From Fodinibius sp036381435 (lineage in GTDB: Bacteria > Bacteroidota > Rhodothermia > Balneolales > Balneolaceae): a DNA stretch of 64,000 bases. Shown piece by piece: positions 33,970 through 42,838 of the stretch. The notes beneath the pieces are model-generated. The model saw nothing but the letters and a program-made list of their open reading frames with translations, did not search any database and had not been told where the DNA came from. Position numbers and translations under genes: made by a program. The stretch is taken from assembly GCA_036381435.1 (NCBI GenBank), contig DASVCW010000001.1:77632-141631 (forward strand), given 5' to 3'. Numbering within the stretch: the stretch's first letter is position 1; each line of letters begins with the position of its first letter.

Positions 33970-35007
33970 TTATACTCTCGGATGACGCTCCCCTTCAATG
34001 AGATCAGGATTTGATTTTGCAGCCATCATACCGCCACACCAGGCAGCTATCGCACCCACTACAAAAATAAAGAAGGAAACCAGGCTAATGGTAGCAATAG
34101 TATCAGCTAACTTATCGCTAAACTGTTCTAGCTGTTGCTTTGCTTCCTGATAAAGTTTCTCCACTTCATTGATCGCCTGCTCAATGTTTTGATTCCATTG
34201 ATTAATCATTTGCTCTATTTCCTGCTCGCTTAAATCGGTATTTTGAGCTAAATAGTTTTTGATTTCCTCTTCATTGAAATAATCTCCATTCCCCTCGACG
34301 GTTATGCTCAATTCTCCATTTTCAACCTGAACAGAAAGATCATTTAAAAACTGATCAATATTTTGGTCAAGATTTAGCTCTTGCCACATTTGTCGCATCT
34401 CTGCTGTCCCTTCGTTTATTGCTTGGTTAACATTTTCCGAAGCATCAGAAGGGAGAATGTTATATTGTTCTGCCTGGTTTATAAGCTGCATAACTTGACT
34501 TCTTACATTGCTAAAAAAGTCTTGCTGGTTTTGGCTCTGCTGTTGATTGTTTTGCTGCTGGTTATCAACCCGGACAACAATTTCCTGTTGCTTTTGTCCT
34601 CCTCCGAAAATAGACGAAACCGTGCCTGTAACACCGCTTATAATGGATCCTATCAGAGAGGTTATAAAGAATAAAGATACGGCAGTATATAAGCACCAGC
34701 TTAGAAAGCCGTGAAGTCCTCCGTCGGTGTTTGATATAAAACCGGCCATACGTCCGGCAACCATTCCGCCTAAAAATAAAGCCACAAGATTAGCGACTAC
34801 CCACCAAATGATGGTTCCTATGCCTAAGCCCGATAGTGGCTGTGATTCTGATAATGGATCAATAGCGGTAAAGCCTAATCCTAGACCCAATAAATTGAGC
34901 AGAATTGAAACGGCTATAGCCGATAAACCTCCGGCAATTATTGCTCCCCATGATATGCGAGGAATCATTCTTACTTCATCGTTTTCATCTCTATATGTGC
35001 GTGCCAT
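33970..35007 (-). CDS. Membrane protein with Gln-rich linker and soluble insert, function unknown
   Basis: 345 residues. Three hydrophobic helices lie in the N-terminal part (about 17-45, 65-85 and 99-125), with glycine-rich GGMVAGRMAGF between them. A Gln/Asn-rich linker (about 138-165) comes next, then a hydrophilic, probably helical domain (165-305) rich in Gln, Glu and Asn, and a last helix near 309-333 ending WCGGMMAAKSNPD. The repeated G-G-M-x-A pattern in the two membrane parts resembles YrzE/TIGR04086-like small membrane proteins interrupted by an inserted domain, but I cannot assign a family. Monocistronic and convergent with folE2. Confidence 0.7.
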   Translation of the reverse strand: MARTYRDENDEVRMIPRISWGAIIAGGLSAIAVSILLNLLGLGLGFTAIDPLSESQPLSGLGIGTIIWWVVANLVALFLGGMVAGRMAGFISNTDGGLHGFLSWCLYTAVSLFFITSLIGSIISGVTGTVSSIFGGGQKQQEIVVRVDNQQQNNQQQSQNQQDFFSNVRSQVMQLINQAEQYNILPSDASENVNQAINEGTAEMRQMWQELNLDQNIDQFLNDLSVQVENGELSITVEGNGDYFNEEEIKNYLAQNTDLSEQEIEQMINQWNQNIEQAINEVEKLYQEAKQQLEQFSDKLADTIATISLVSFFIFVVGAIAAWCGGMMAAKSNPDLIEGERHPRV

Positions 35008-35336
35008 TGTCTTATTTTTCTCTTGATTGGATATATATAGTTTTTTAACAGTATTATATAAAATAATGTTCCTTATAAGACATTGGTTTTTATTAACTTA
35101 TCAAGCATGGCTATACTTGTGTTTTAACAGGTGTTATGAGTCCACCCACGGCTAAAACTGTACCTTGGCTGGGGGACTAAAATTTGGGCTATTTTCTGGA
35201 ACCTGTTTCATATGAGCTATGAATAAACCACAACAAAGGAAAAAGTCCTCTTGGGAGGAGATGATTCTATAGCATCCTGATCACCGTCAGGAAGGATGGG
35301 GGGCGATTTTGGAACGTGTTATAAAAAAGGAAAGCA
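35008..35336. other. Gene-free spacer between odhA and the membrane-protein gene
   Basis: No coding frame, tRNA or repeat shared with other gaps was found. The part near 35008 is AT-rich and should carry the promoter of the membrane-protein gene; no clear -7 element was identified. Confidence 0.4.
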
Positions 35337-35373
35337 GGTTTAGGACACCTTCAAGTCGAAGATGCCCTAAACC
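35337..35373 (-). terminator. Terminator of odhA
   Basis: Read on the minus strand, GGTTTAGG pairs with CCTAAACC and the inner TCTTC with GAAGG; a C/T-rich tract with six T residues follows. It lies 20 bp after the odhA stop. Confidence 0.7.
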
Positions 35374-35392
35374 TTGTAAAGTAAATCAGCAA

Positions 35393-38300
35393 TCAATTCA
35401 GCGCTTCACTCAACAGTTTCGTTTGTTCGGCCTGATGTATTTTCATTTGGCCTGCTGCAGGGGATGCTGAAGCTTGTCGGCCGGCGTATCGCAGCGTCTG
35501 ATTTTTTTGAAGCTGTTCTGTAATTCGCGGTGCAACAAAAGTCCAGCCACCCATATTTTTTGGTTCTTCCTGGCACCAGACGATGTCTTCAACATGACTG
35601 TATTCTTTTAACAAATTAGTTAAATCAGCATCAGGAAAGGGATAGAACTGCTCCATACGAGCAATAGCCACATTTTCGAGCTCATCTTGTTGCCGTTTTT
35701 TATAGAGATCATAATAGACCTTACCGGAGCAGATGACCAACCGGTCAAGTTTATTTTTATCTTTTACCTCTTCATCGGCTATAAAAGGTTGGTACTTGCC
35801 CTTCGCGAGATCTTCGGTTTTTGAGGTAGCCAGTGGATGACGCAGCAAACTTTTAGGTGACATGATAATCAGCGGCTTTTTATCCTCCTGTTTGGCCTGC
35901 TTTCGCAAAATATGAAAATATTGTGCCGGTGTAGTGAGGTTCACCACTTGCATGTTGTCCTCGGCACACATCTGCAAGTAGCGTTCAAGCCGTGCAGAAG
36001 AGTGTTCGGGGCCTTGACCTTCGTAGCCGTGCGGCAAAGTCATTACCAGCGAGCATTTTTGCCCCCATTTAGCTTCACTTGAAGAGATAAACTGATCAAT
36101 CGGAATTTGCGCACCATTAGCAAAATCACCGAACTGTGCTTCCCAGATCACCAGAGCATCCAATCTTGCAGCACTGTAACCGAACTCAAACCCTACACAG
36201 GCAAATTCACTGAGCAGGCTGTTATAAGGATAAAAAGGAGCCTGGTCATCACTGAGATTATTTAAGGGAGTGAACTTTTGATCGGTTTCGGTTCCGTGCA
36301 ATATGGCGTGACGATGTGAGAATGTTCCCCGTTCGGCATCCTGACCTGTTAACCGAATGGTAGTTCCGTTTTTAAGCAGAGAGCCGAAAGAAAGTGCTTC
36401 CGCAAAGCCCCAGTCGATTTTCTGTTCATTTTTGGCAACGATCTCAGCACGTTTTGCCAACTGTTTAAGCAGTTTATGATTGGCATCAAAATCTTTTGGA
36501 ACGGTATTTAATTTCACCGCGATTTCATTCAATTCACCCTCGGGGTAAGTCGTATCAGGAAACTCCGGACGATCTGCCTGCTTCGTTTCCTTTCGATGTG
36601 TCATCTCTTCGGTCACTTCAAGAGGCGATGAATTTTTGGCTTCCTCGAATGCCTGGTAGAGTAAATCATCAAATTCCTTAAAAATTTCCCCGCTTTCTTC
36701 CTCGGTCAATTCTCCTTTCTTAGCAAGATATTTAGTATAAATATCACGCACCGTAGGATGGTTTTCGATTTCCTGGTACATACCCGGCTGTGTGAAAGCA
36801 GGTTCGTCACCTTCATTATGGCCGTGTTTGCGATAACATACCAAGTCAATGATCACATCTTTTCCAAACTTCTGGCGATATTCAAAGGCCATCTGAATAG
36901 CATGAACGGCTTCTTCCGGATAGTCGCCATTAACATGAAAAATAGGAGCCAGAATCATTTTCGCCAGATCAGAAGCGTACTCCGTTGACCGGCCTTGTTC
37001 GGGCAGGGTAGTAAACCCAATTTGGTTATTAATGATGATGTGAACCGTTCCCCCGGTTTTATAAGCATCAAGCTGCGACATATTGAGGGTTTCAGCTACC
37101 ACACCTTGTCCCGCGAAAGCGGCATCACCGTGGATGAGTACCGGCAATATATTTTTGCGTGGTTTCTCATCATCAAGATGATCTTGAGTGGCACGACTGG
37201 CACCTTCAACCACGGGATTTACAGCCTCGAGGTGACTGGGATTGGGCATTAATTCAATTTCAATCTTTTTGCCTGATTCTGCGGCATATTCACCCTTTGA
37301 GCCCAAGTGATATTTTACATCTCCGGAACCCTGAATACTATCAGGATCCACGTTGCCCTCAAAATCAGCAAACATTTTGCGGTAGGGCTTATTCATGATG
37401 TTTACCAGAATATTCAGGCGTCCGCGATGGGCCATGCCCATAAAAATCTTCTCAACATTATCCTCGCTTGCCTGTTCGAGCATGTGGTGCATCATCGGGA
37501 TAAGCGTATCTGCTCCTTCAAGTGAAAAACGCTTATGGCCGATGTACTTTTTATGCAAAAACTGTTCAAAAGCCAGAGCACGGTTTAGATTATGCAAGAT
37601 TTCTTTTTTCTGATCTTTCGTCAGCTCCGGCGTATTTGTGGTCGATTCCATCCGTTCACGCAGCCATTTTCGCTCGTCAAGATCAAGCAGGTGCATGAAT
37701 TCAGCCCCGATTTTACCGCAGTAGGTGTCGCGCAGTAAATTCACAATTTCACGTAGCGTGGCCTTTTCATTCCCGCCAAGGCCGCCGCAATAAAATTCAC
37801 GGTCAAGATCCCAAAGGGTGAGGCCATAATATTCGAAATCCAGTTCCGGGCTGTGGCCGGGCTCGTCTGTCAAAGGATCGAGGTCTGCCAGCACATGTCC
37901 CCGTGTGCGATACATATTGATGAGACGCATCACCGCAATGGCGCGCTTGTTTTGTTCAAGGGTCGCACCCTGTCCGTCAAGCTGCCCTATGTACTTGTCT
38001 TCACCAAAGGGAAGAGGATCATACGGAATTTCAAGGTCTTCAAATATTTGATCGTAAAATTCTTTCTCCCCGTTGAGCAGCTCGTGAATTAACTTGAGAA
38101 AGGAGCCAGATTCAGCACCCTGAATGACCCGGTGATCATAAGTTGAAGTTACCGTCATCACTTTGCTGATGCCCAACTTGTTGAGCACCTCCTGCGACAT
38201 GGACTGGTATTCGGCGGGATAATCAATTGCTCCGGTAGCGATGATGGTTCCCTGGGCGTTCATCAAACGGGGCACGGATTGAACAGTACCGATCATTCCG

Positions 38301-39067
38301 GGATTAGTGAGCGTGAGGGTAGTGCCCTGGAAATCAGAAATTTCAAGCTTTCCGGTCCGTGCTTTTTCAATAAGCTTTGTATAAGCATGGAGAAACTCCC
38401 GGAAGTTCATTTTGTTCACGCCTTTGATATTCGGAACCAGCAGATTGCGTGAACCATCTTTATTCTGAACATCAACTGCAAGGCCCAGGTTGACCTGCTC
38501 CGGAATCACTTTATATGGTTCACCATCCTGATAGGCGAACGAATTGTTCATATTCGGATACTCCTTCAGTGCCTGAATGATAGCCCAGGCAATGTAATGG
38601 GTGAAAGAAGATTTAGGTTCACCCCGCTGCTGAAGATGATGATTGATGACAGCACGGTCTTCAATCAGCATTCTTGTAGGCATCACCCGAACCGAAGTCG
38701 CCGTAGGCAGACTCAGACTTTCATCCATATTTTTAACAATGGTGCTCGAAACGCCTTTGATTTTTTCAAGAGCAGCGCCTGCCGGAATAGCCACTTTGCT
38801 TTCTTTTTTCTGAGGAGTTTCTTCTTTTTGTACCGGCTGTTTGGCTTTTAGAGTGGTAGAAGGAGCGGCAGAAGCCGATGAAGGATGAGCGCCATTGCCC
38901 GCTTTGTGTGCGTCAGCTTTCCATTCCTCAGCATTATCTATATCCTCGATTCCCTGAAAATAATTTTTCCAATGATCAGGTACCGATGAAGGATCTTCCT
39001 GATATTGATTGAAGAGGTCTTCAACAAGCGCAGAATTTGGTCCGAAAACAGTTTCGAGCGATTTCAA
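35393..39067 (-). CDS. Multifunctional 2-oxoglutarate dehydrogenase: fused E2 catalytic domain and E1 component
   Basis: Citric-acid-cycle enzyme of 1224 residues, with the domain order of mycobacterial Kgd / corynebacterial OdhA. The order is an N-terminal segment with FGPNSALVEDLFNQY, a Pro/Ala/Lys linker, an E2 acyltransferase core (about 115-350) with catalytic His312 in STYDHRVIQGAESG, then a full thiamine-diphosphate E1 (MGMAHRGRLNILVN, HGDAAFAGQGVVAETLNM, YRKHGHNEGDEP). No lipoyl domain is present, as in Kgd. The start is a TTG at 39067: an in-frame TAA lies 12 bp upstream and no ATG precedes the conserved FGPN segment. It presumably works with separately encoded lipoylated E2 and E3. 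Confidence 0.93.
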   Translation of the reverse strand: MKSLETVFGPNSALVEDLFNQYQEDPSSVPDHWKNYFQGIEDIDNAEEWKADAHKAGNGAHPSSASAAPSTTLKAKQPVQKEETPQKKESKVAIPAGAALEKIKGVSSTIVKNMDESLSLPTATSVRVMPTRMLIEDRAVINHHLQQRGEPKSSFTHYIAWAIIQALKEYPNMNNSFAYQDGEPYKVIPEQVNLGLAVDVQNKDGSRNLLVPNIKGVNKMNFREFLHAYTKLIEKARTGKLEISDFQGTTLTLTNPGMIGTVQSVPRLMNAQGTIIATGAIDYPAEYQSMSQEVLNKLGISKVMTVTSTYDHRVIQGAESGSFLKLIHELLNGEKEFYDQIFEDLEIPYDPLPFGEDKYIGQLDGQGATLEQNKRAIAVMRLINMYRTRGHVLADLDPLTDEPGHSPELDFEYYGLTLWDLDREFYCGGLGGNEKATLREIVNLLRDTYCGKIGAEFMHLLDLDERKWLRERMESTTNTPELTKDQKKEILHNLNRALAFEQFLHKKYIGHKRFSLEGADTLIPMMHHMLEQASEDNVEKIFMGMAHRGRLNILVNIMNKPYRKMFADFEGNVDPDSIQGSGDVKYHLGSKGEYAAESGKKIEIELMPNPSHLEAVNPVVEGASRATQDHLDDEKPRKNILPVLIHGDAAFAGQGVVAETLNMSQLDAYKTGGTVHIIINNQIGFTTLPEQGRSTEYASDLAKMILAPIFHVNGDYPEEAVHAIQMAFEYRQKFGKDVIIDLVCYRKHGHNEGDEPAFTQPGMYQEIENHPTVRDIYTKYLAKKGELTEEESGEIFKEFDDLLYQAFEEAKNSSPLEVTEEMTHRKETKQADRPEFPDTTYPEGELNEIAVKLNTVPKDFDANHKLLKQLAKRAEIVAKNEQKIDWGFAEALSFGSLLKNGTTIRLTGQDAERGTFSHRHAILHGTETDQKFTPLNNLSDDQAPFYPYNSLLSEFACVGFEFGYSAARLDALVIWEAQFGDFANGAQIPIDQFISSSEAKWGQKCSLVMTLPHGYEGQGPEHSSARLERYLQMCAEDNMQVVNLTTPAQYFHILRKQAKQEDKKPLIIMSPKSLLRHPLATSKTEDLAKGKYQPFIADEEVKDKNKLDRLVICSGKVYYDLYKKRQQDELENVAIARMEQFYPFPDADLTNLLKEYSHVEDIVWCQEEPKNMGGWTFVAPRITEQLQKNQTLRYAGRQASASPAAGQMKIHQAEQTKLLSEALN

Positions 39068-39421
39068 AATGGGTCTTTAAATGTTGAGTTAAATTTTTGG
39101 CCGATAAAACGGCCGAAAAGTTAATATTTACTGTTTTTTTTGGTTTATTTAAACCAGAAACAACAAGTCTAAACTTAACCATTGTTATGCTAAAATACGA
39201 TTCTTCAGAGGAGATAATTTTTTGTTATACTTTGTTGATTTAGGTGAAGTAAAAGTCATTTTAAAAATAAGTTGTAAGAGTCCCGTCCCCAGTATTCGGA
39301 ATCGGGAACCCGACAGCGTTGTTTATTTCCAAGACGCTGACAGGAACCAGAAAATTACTGGCACGCTGTCAGGTCAAATCGTGAATTGCAGGCATTTTAA
39401 AAAACAGGTTTCAAAATATTT
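39068..39421. other. Divergent spacer odhA-pepF with two palindromes
   Basis: No gene is supported. On the odhA side, GGCCG/CGGCC around ATAAAA (about 39102-39117) forms a hairpin in the odhA leader. On the pepF side, gacgctgacagg (39333-39344) and cacgctgtcagg (39362-39373) form a degenerate inverted repeat related to the 'aaccctgacagggtt' motif near 45132. Promoters of both genes must lie between; no clear TAnnTTTG in register was found. Confidence 0.5.
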
Positions 39422-41218
39422 ATGAGTGAAGAAAAGAAGGTTAAAACCGGAGCCGAGAATGTAAACTGGGATCTTTCCGATCTCTACAGTTCTGTTGATG
39501 ATCCGGCTTTACAAAATGATAAGGAACAACTGAGAAAACTTGTTGATGATTTTGCGTCAAGTTATAAAGGAAAAGTTGCAAGTCTTGATGCAGCGGGATT
39601 AAAAAAAGCGCTTCAGAAATATGAAGAATTGCTGGAAACTATTGGTAAAATCGGTGCTTATGCTCATTTAATTTGGTCCACAGATACCTCTAATGCTGAA
39701 TACGGAAAGTTAATGCAGGAAGCTAATGAGCTCAGCTCAGAAATTCACCAGAAGCTGGTGTTTTTTGATGTGGAGTGGCTGAGTGTAGATGACGGGCAGG
39801 CACAAAAACTGATTGAAACCGATGAATTGTCTCATTACAGTCATTACCTGGAGGCATCACGCCGCTACAAAAAGCATATTCTCAGCGAGAAAGAAGAGCA
39901 GGTTCTTTCAGCCAAACAGGTGACTGGAAGCAGCGCCTGGAATCGTTTTTTCGATGAAACTATGGGGGCCGCGCGGTTCAAACTAAACGGCGAAGAACTT
40001 ACCCAGCAAGAGGTGCTAAGCAAACTGCATGAATCCGACCGCGAGCTCCGTAAAAAGGCGCAGGAATCTCTAACCGAAACGTTTAGGGAAAAAAGCCGTC
40101 CGCTGACCTTTATTTTCAACACTTTGCTGGCTGATAAGCAGATCAATGATAAATTGCGAAAGTATCCGAGCTGGGTTTCATCTCGTAATCTTGCCAACGA
40201 AATTGACGACGAAACGGTAGAAGTGCTGATTAAGTCGGTGACAGAGAAATACAGCTTAGTACAGCGGTTTTATGATTTGAAACAAGACCTGCTCGGCTAT
40301 GATGAAATGTTCGATTACGACCGCTATGCCCCGCTTCTGAAGAACGAAAAGGAAATCCAGTGGAGTGAAGCACAGGAGATGGTGCTCGATTCCTATTCGG
40401 GCTTTCATCCTGAAATGGGAGCCATCGCCGCCAAATTTTTTGATGAAAACTGGATTGATGCTGCCATCAAACCGGGAAAACGGGGAGGAGCTTATTCAGC
40501 CGGCACAGTTCCTTCGGTTCACCCTTATGTTTTTATGAATTTTGACGGGAAAATCCGGGATGTGCAGACGCTGGCTCATGAGTTGGGGCACGGCGTACAC
40601 CAGTATTTATCGCGGCAACAGGGGGCATTGCAGGCAAGCACGCCACTTACGACCGCTGAAACTGCTTCTGTATTTGGTGAAATGCTCGTTTTTCAGGCGC
40701 TCATGCGAAAGCTTGACGATCCCAAAGAAAGGCTGGCACTGCTGATTGGTAAAATTGATGATACCATCGCTACCGTTTTTCGCCAAATTTCGATGAACCG
40801 TTTTGAAAATGCGATGCATACGAAACGCCGTGAGGAAGGCGAGCTGACGACCGAGGATTTCTCAAATTTGTGGAGGCAAACACAGGAGCCGATGTACGGG
40901 AATTCGGTAATGTTAACCGAAAATTATGATCTGTGGTGGAGTTATATCCCCCATTTCTTGCATACTCCGGGTTATGTTTATGCCTACGCTTTTGGCGAGT
41001 TGTTGGTACTGGCACTGTATGAAGAATACACACGCTCGCAAAACGGCTTTTCTGAAAAATATCTTGAAATGCTGCGCGCGGGCGGCTCGGACCGACCGGA
41101 GAATATCGTAGGCAAGCTGGGGCTGGACATCACCCAACCGGATTTTTGGAATCAGGGATTATCAGCGATAGAGAACATGGTTGAACAGGCAGAAGAACTG
41201 GCAAAACAGCTAAAATAG
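39422..41218 (+). CDS. pepF: Oligoendopeptidase F, M3 family zinc peptidase
   Basis: Cytoplasmic metallopeptidase cleaving short peptides. The 598 residues match PepF. The zinc site is LAHELGHGVHQYLS (HExxH with the downstream Glu in TAETASVFGEMLVF), preceded by the Gly-rich substrate region PGKRGGAYSAG. The N-terminal helical PepF domain begins ENVNWDLSDLYSSVDDP, which is typical. It is followed by the GAF/GGDEF-like gene after only 3 nt. Confidence 0.94.
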   Translation: MSEEKKVKTGAENVNWDLSDLYSSVDDPALQNDKEQLRKLVDDFASSYKGKVASLDAAGLKKALQKYEELLETIGKIGAYAHLIWSTDTSNAEYGKLMQEANELSSEIHQKLVFFDVEWLSVDDGQAQKLIETDELSHYSHYLEASRRYKKHILSEKEEQVLSAKQVTGSSAWNRFFDETMGAARFKLNGEELTQQEVLSKLHESDRELRKKAQESLTETFREKSRPLTFIFNTLLADKQINDKLRKYPSWVSSRNLANEIDDETVEVLIKSVTEKYSLVQRFYDLKQDLLGYDEMFDYDRYAPLLKNEKEIQWSEAQEMVLDSYSGFHPEMGAIAAKFFDENWIDAAIKPGKRGGAYSAGTVPSVHPYVFMNFDGKIRDVQTLAHELGHGVHQYLSRQQGALQASTPLTTAETASVFGEMLVFQALMRKLDDPKERLALLIGKIDDTIATVFRQISMNRFENAMHTKRREEGELTTEDFSNLWRQTQEPMYGNSVMLTENYDLWWSYIPHFLHTPGYVYAYAFGELLVLALYEEYTRSQNGFSEKYLEMLRAGGSDRPENIVGKLGLDITQPDFWNQGLSAIENMVEQAEELAKQLK

Positions 41219-41221
41219 AGT

Positions 41222-42709
41222 ATGCAAAGCTATAAAACGGTGGGGGCAAAAAACAAATCGAATGAGATTATGGGGAGAAAGCGTCAGGAAAAGGCGCTGA
41301 GGGAATTTAAGGAAGTCCTCGAAGATTTAATTTTTCTACTGCAAAGTGCATCCGAAATGGAAACGGTTTATATGTACTGGGTGAACCGTTCCCGGCAGCA
41401 GTTTGTGATGGAAACCAAATCAACGGTCTTCGATAATGTGATGTTTAAAGATCGCATCGGCTTTGAGAATCATTTTTTAAGGGATTTTAAAGACATCACC
41501 GGACCTGTTGCGGTGGAAGTTGGGAAAGATATTTCTGCTTCTTCACTAAATCACTATTACAACGAAACACCCGTTCGTTATGTAACCTTGCTTCCGTTTG
41601 TGAATAATGGTGAGACGGTGGCGATAACGGTGCTGGAATCGGGCAGTCATATTTTTACTGAAGACAAAAGTGATGTCATTTATTCATACATCAATGCCCT
41701 ACGCAATGTGCTGAATACCTATCTTGAAATCAGCGATTTATACGGGCAGCAAAATGAATGGACCGATTATGAAGCGTGCCTTTCCCGGCTTGATGTGCGT
41801 TGTCACCGCACAAAAATGATTAAAATTTTGCTTAACACTATACAGGAATTTTTGCATGAAGGTGGAGTTTCTTTCATTGCCCAGGGTTCGAATAGTTGGT
41901 GTAATGTGATGAATTCCGAAAAAGCTCGCCATGCCCCCGCCATTGGAATGACCATGACAGAACGATCACTGGCCCACGAGGCTGCTGAAAAGGGGAATGC
42001 TGAATTTGCCATTCATTTTAATCAAAATCCCAAGCGCTTGTCGCCGCGGGAGCTGCATTCCGAAGGCGCAACGATGGCCATTCCGCTGCTCATGAATGAC
42101 CGCCGGCAGGGTATTGTACTGGTGTATGATAAAAACCCGCTCATTTTTAAAGAATCGACAAAACACAAGCTGATCAACCTGGTACGCGTAGCGGGGTTAA
42201 AAATGCAGGGTAATGATCCCAATTTGGATATTGGAAAATCCATTTTTCTTAACGAATACGGTGCATTTTTACCTGATATTTTTGAACTATCCGTTAATTC
42301 TGAGCTTGCAAAAATTAAAGCGGGCGAATCGGAATTTCATTCCTGGGTGGGGCTGATCACTCTTTCAAACCTTCCGGAATTACGTACAAAGTTACGCATT
42401 AAGGAATTGAATCAGATGCAATGCAGCTTGCTTTTGGCTTTAAATCCCGCTGAATTTGGTTTTACAGGCACGCTTAGCTATCACACCGATTATGTGTATT
42501 CCTTTTTTCTGCAAAATAAAGACGCTAAAGCTGTAAAAAACTGGACAACATCACTAAAAAAGAAATTTTCAAACCCTTTTGAACTTGAAAATGATGTTCA
42601 AATAAACACGGGCATTAAGGCCGGTTTTGTTCAATTAGATGAAAGTTACCAAGATTCTTATCAGCTTTTAACGAATGCCAAAACGGCTTTGTCGAAAGCA
42701 ATGAGTTAG
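41222..42709 (+). CDS. GAF-like protein with a degenerate GGDEF-type C-terminal domain
   Basis: 495 residues and no membrane helix, so probably cytoplasmic. Residues about 20-165 and 185-330 look like two GAF-type sensor folds (for example VRYVTLLPFVNNGETVAITVL, and AIPLLMNDRRQGIVLVYDKN with LINLVRVAGLKM). The last 130 residues resemble the C-terminal half of a GGDEF domain (FSNPFELENDVQINTGIKAG and AKTALSKAMS align with the usual 'pf...g..v.vt.SiGva' and 'ADaAlY.AK' blocks), but the catalytic GGDEF sequence is absent. A signal-sensing pseudo-cyclase or binding protein is my inference. It starts 3 nt after pepF, so it is in the same operon. The first Met is used; Met17 is an alternative. Confidence 0.7.
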   Translation: MQSYKTVGAKNKSNEIMGRKRQEKALREFKEVLEDLIFLLQSASEMETVYMYWVNRSRQQFVMETKSTVFDNVMFKDRIGFENHFLRDFKDITGPVAVEVGKDISASSLNHYYNETPVRYVTLLPFVNNGETVAITVLESGSHIFTEDKSDVIYSYINALRNVLNTYLEISDLYGQQNEWTDYEACLSRLDVRCHRTKMIKILLNTIQEFLHEGGVSFIAQGSNSWCNVMNSEKARHAPAIGMTMTERSLAHEAAEKGNAEFAIHFNQNPKRLSPRELHSEGATMAIPLLMNDRRQGIVLVYDKNPLIFKESTKHKLINLVRVAGLKMQGNDPNLDIGKSIFLNEYGAFLPDIFELSVNSELAKIKAGESEFHSWVGLITLSNLPELRTKLRIKELNQMQCSLLLALNPAEFGFTGTLSYHTDYVYSFFLQNKDAKAVKNWTTSLKKKFSNPFELENDVQINTGIKAGFVQLDESYQDSYQLLTNAKTALSKAMS

Positions 42710-42825
42710 GTATTCGGATATTCGTTAATCGGTATTCGTTATTTGGGGATTTAGCTCTAAAAATTTTTAACACGAACCCGAATAACGGGTACACGAATAT
42801 ACCAATAACGAATACTCGAATAAAT
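42710..42825. repeat. Palindromic spacer element built of 'attcgttatt' units
   Basis: The left arm (about 42710-42743, with tattcgttaatc and ggtattcgttatt) and the right arm (about 42781-42822, with accaataacgaatactcgaat) are inverted copies around an AT-rich centre. It fills the gap between the GAF-protein stop and deoB. Non-coding, repeat-like. Confidence 0.6.
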
Positions 42826-42838
42826 AAATAACGAATTG

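Noticed and set aside
39222..39425. 67-codon plus-strand frame before pepF
   Set aside because: It runs through a palindromic spacer, ends overlapping the pepF start, and has no recognisable product.
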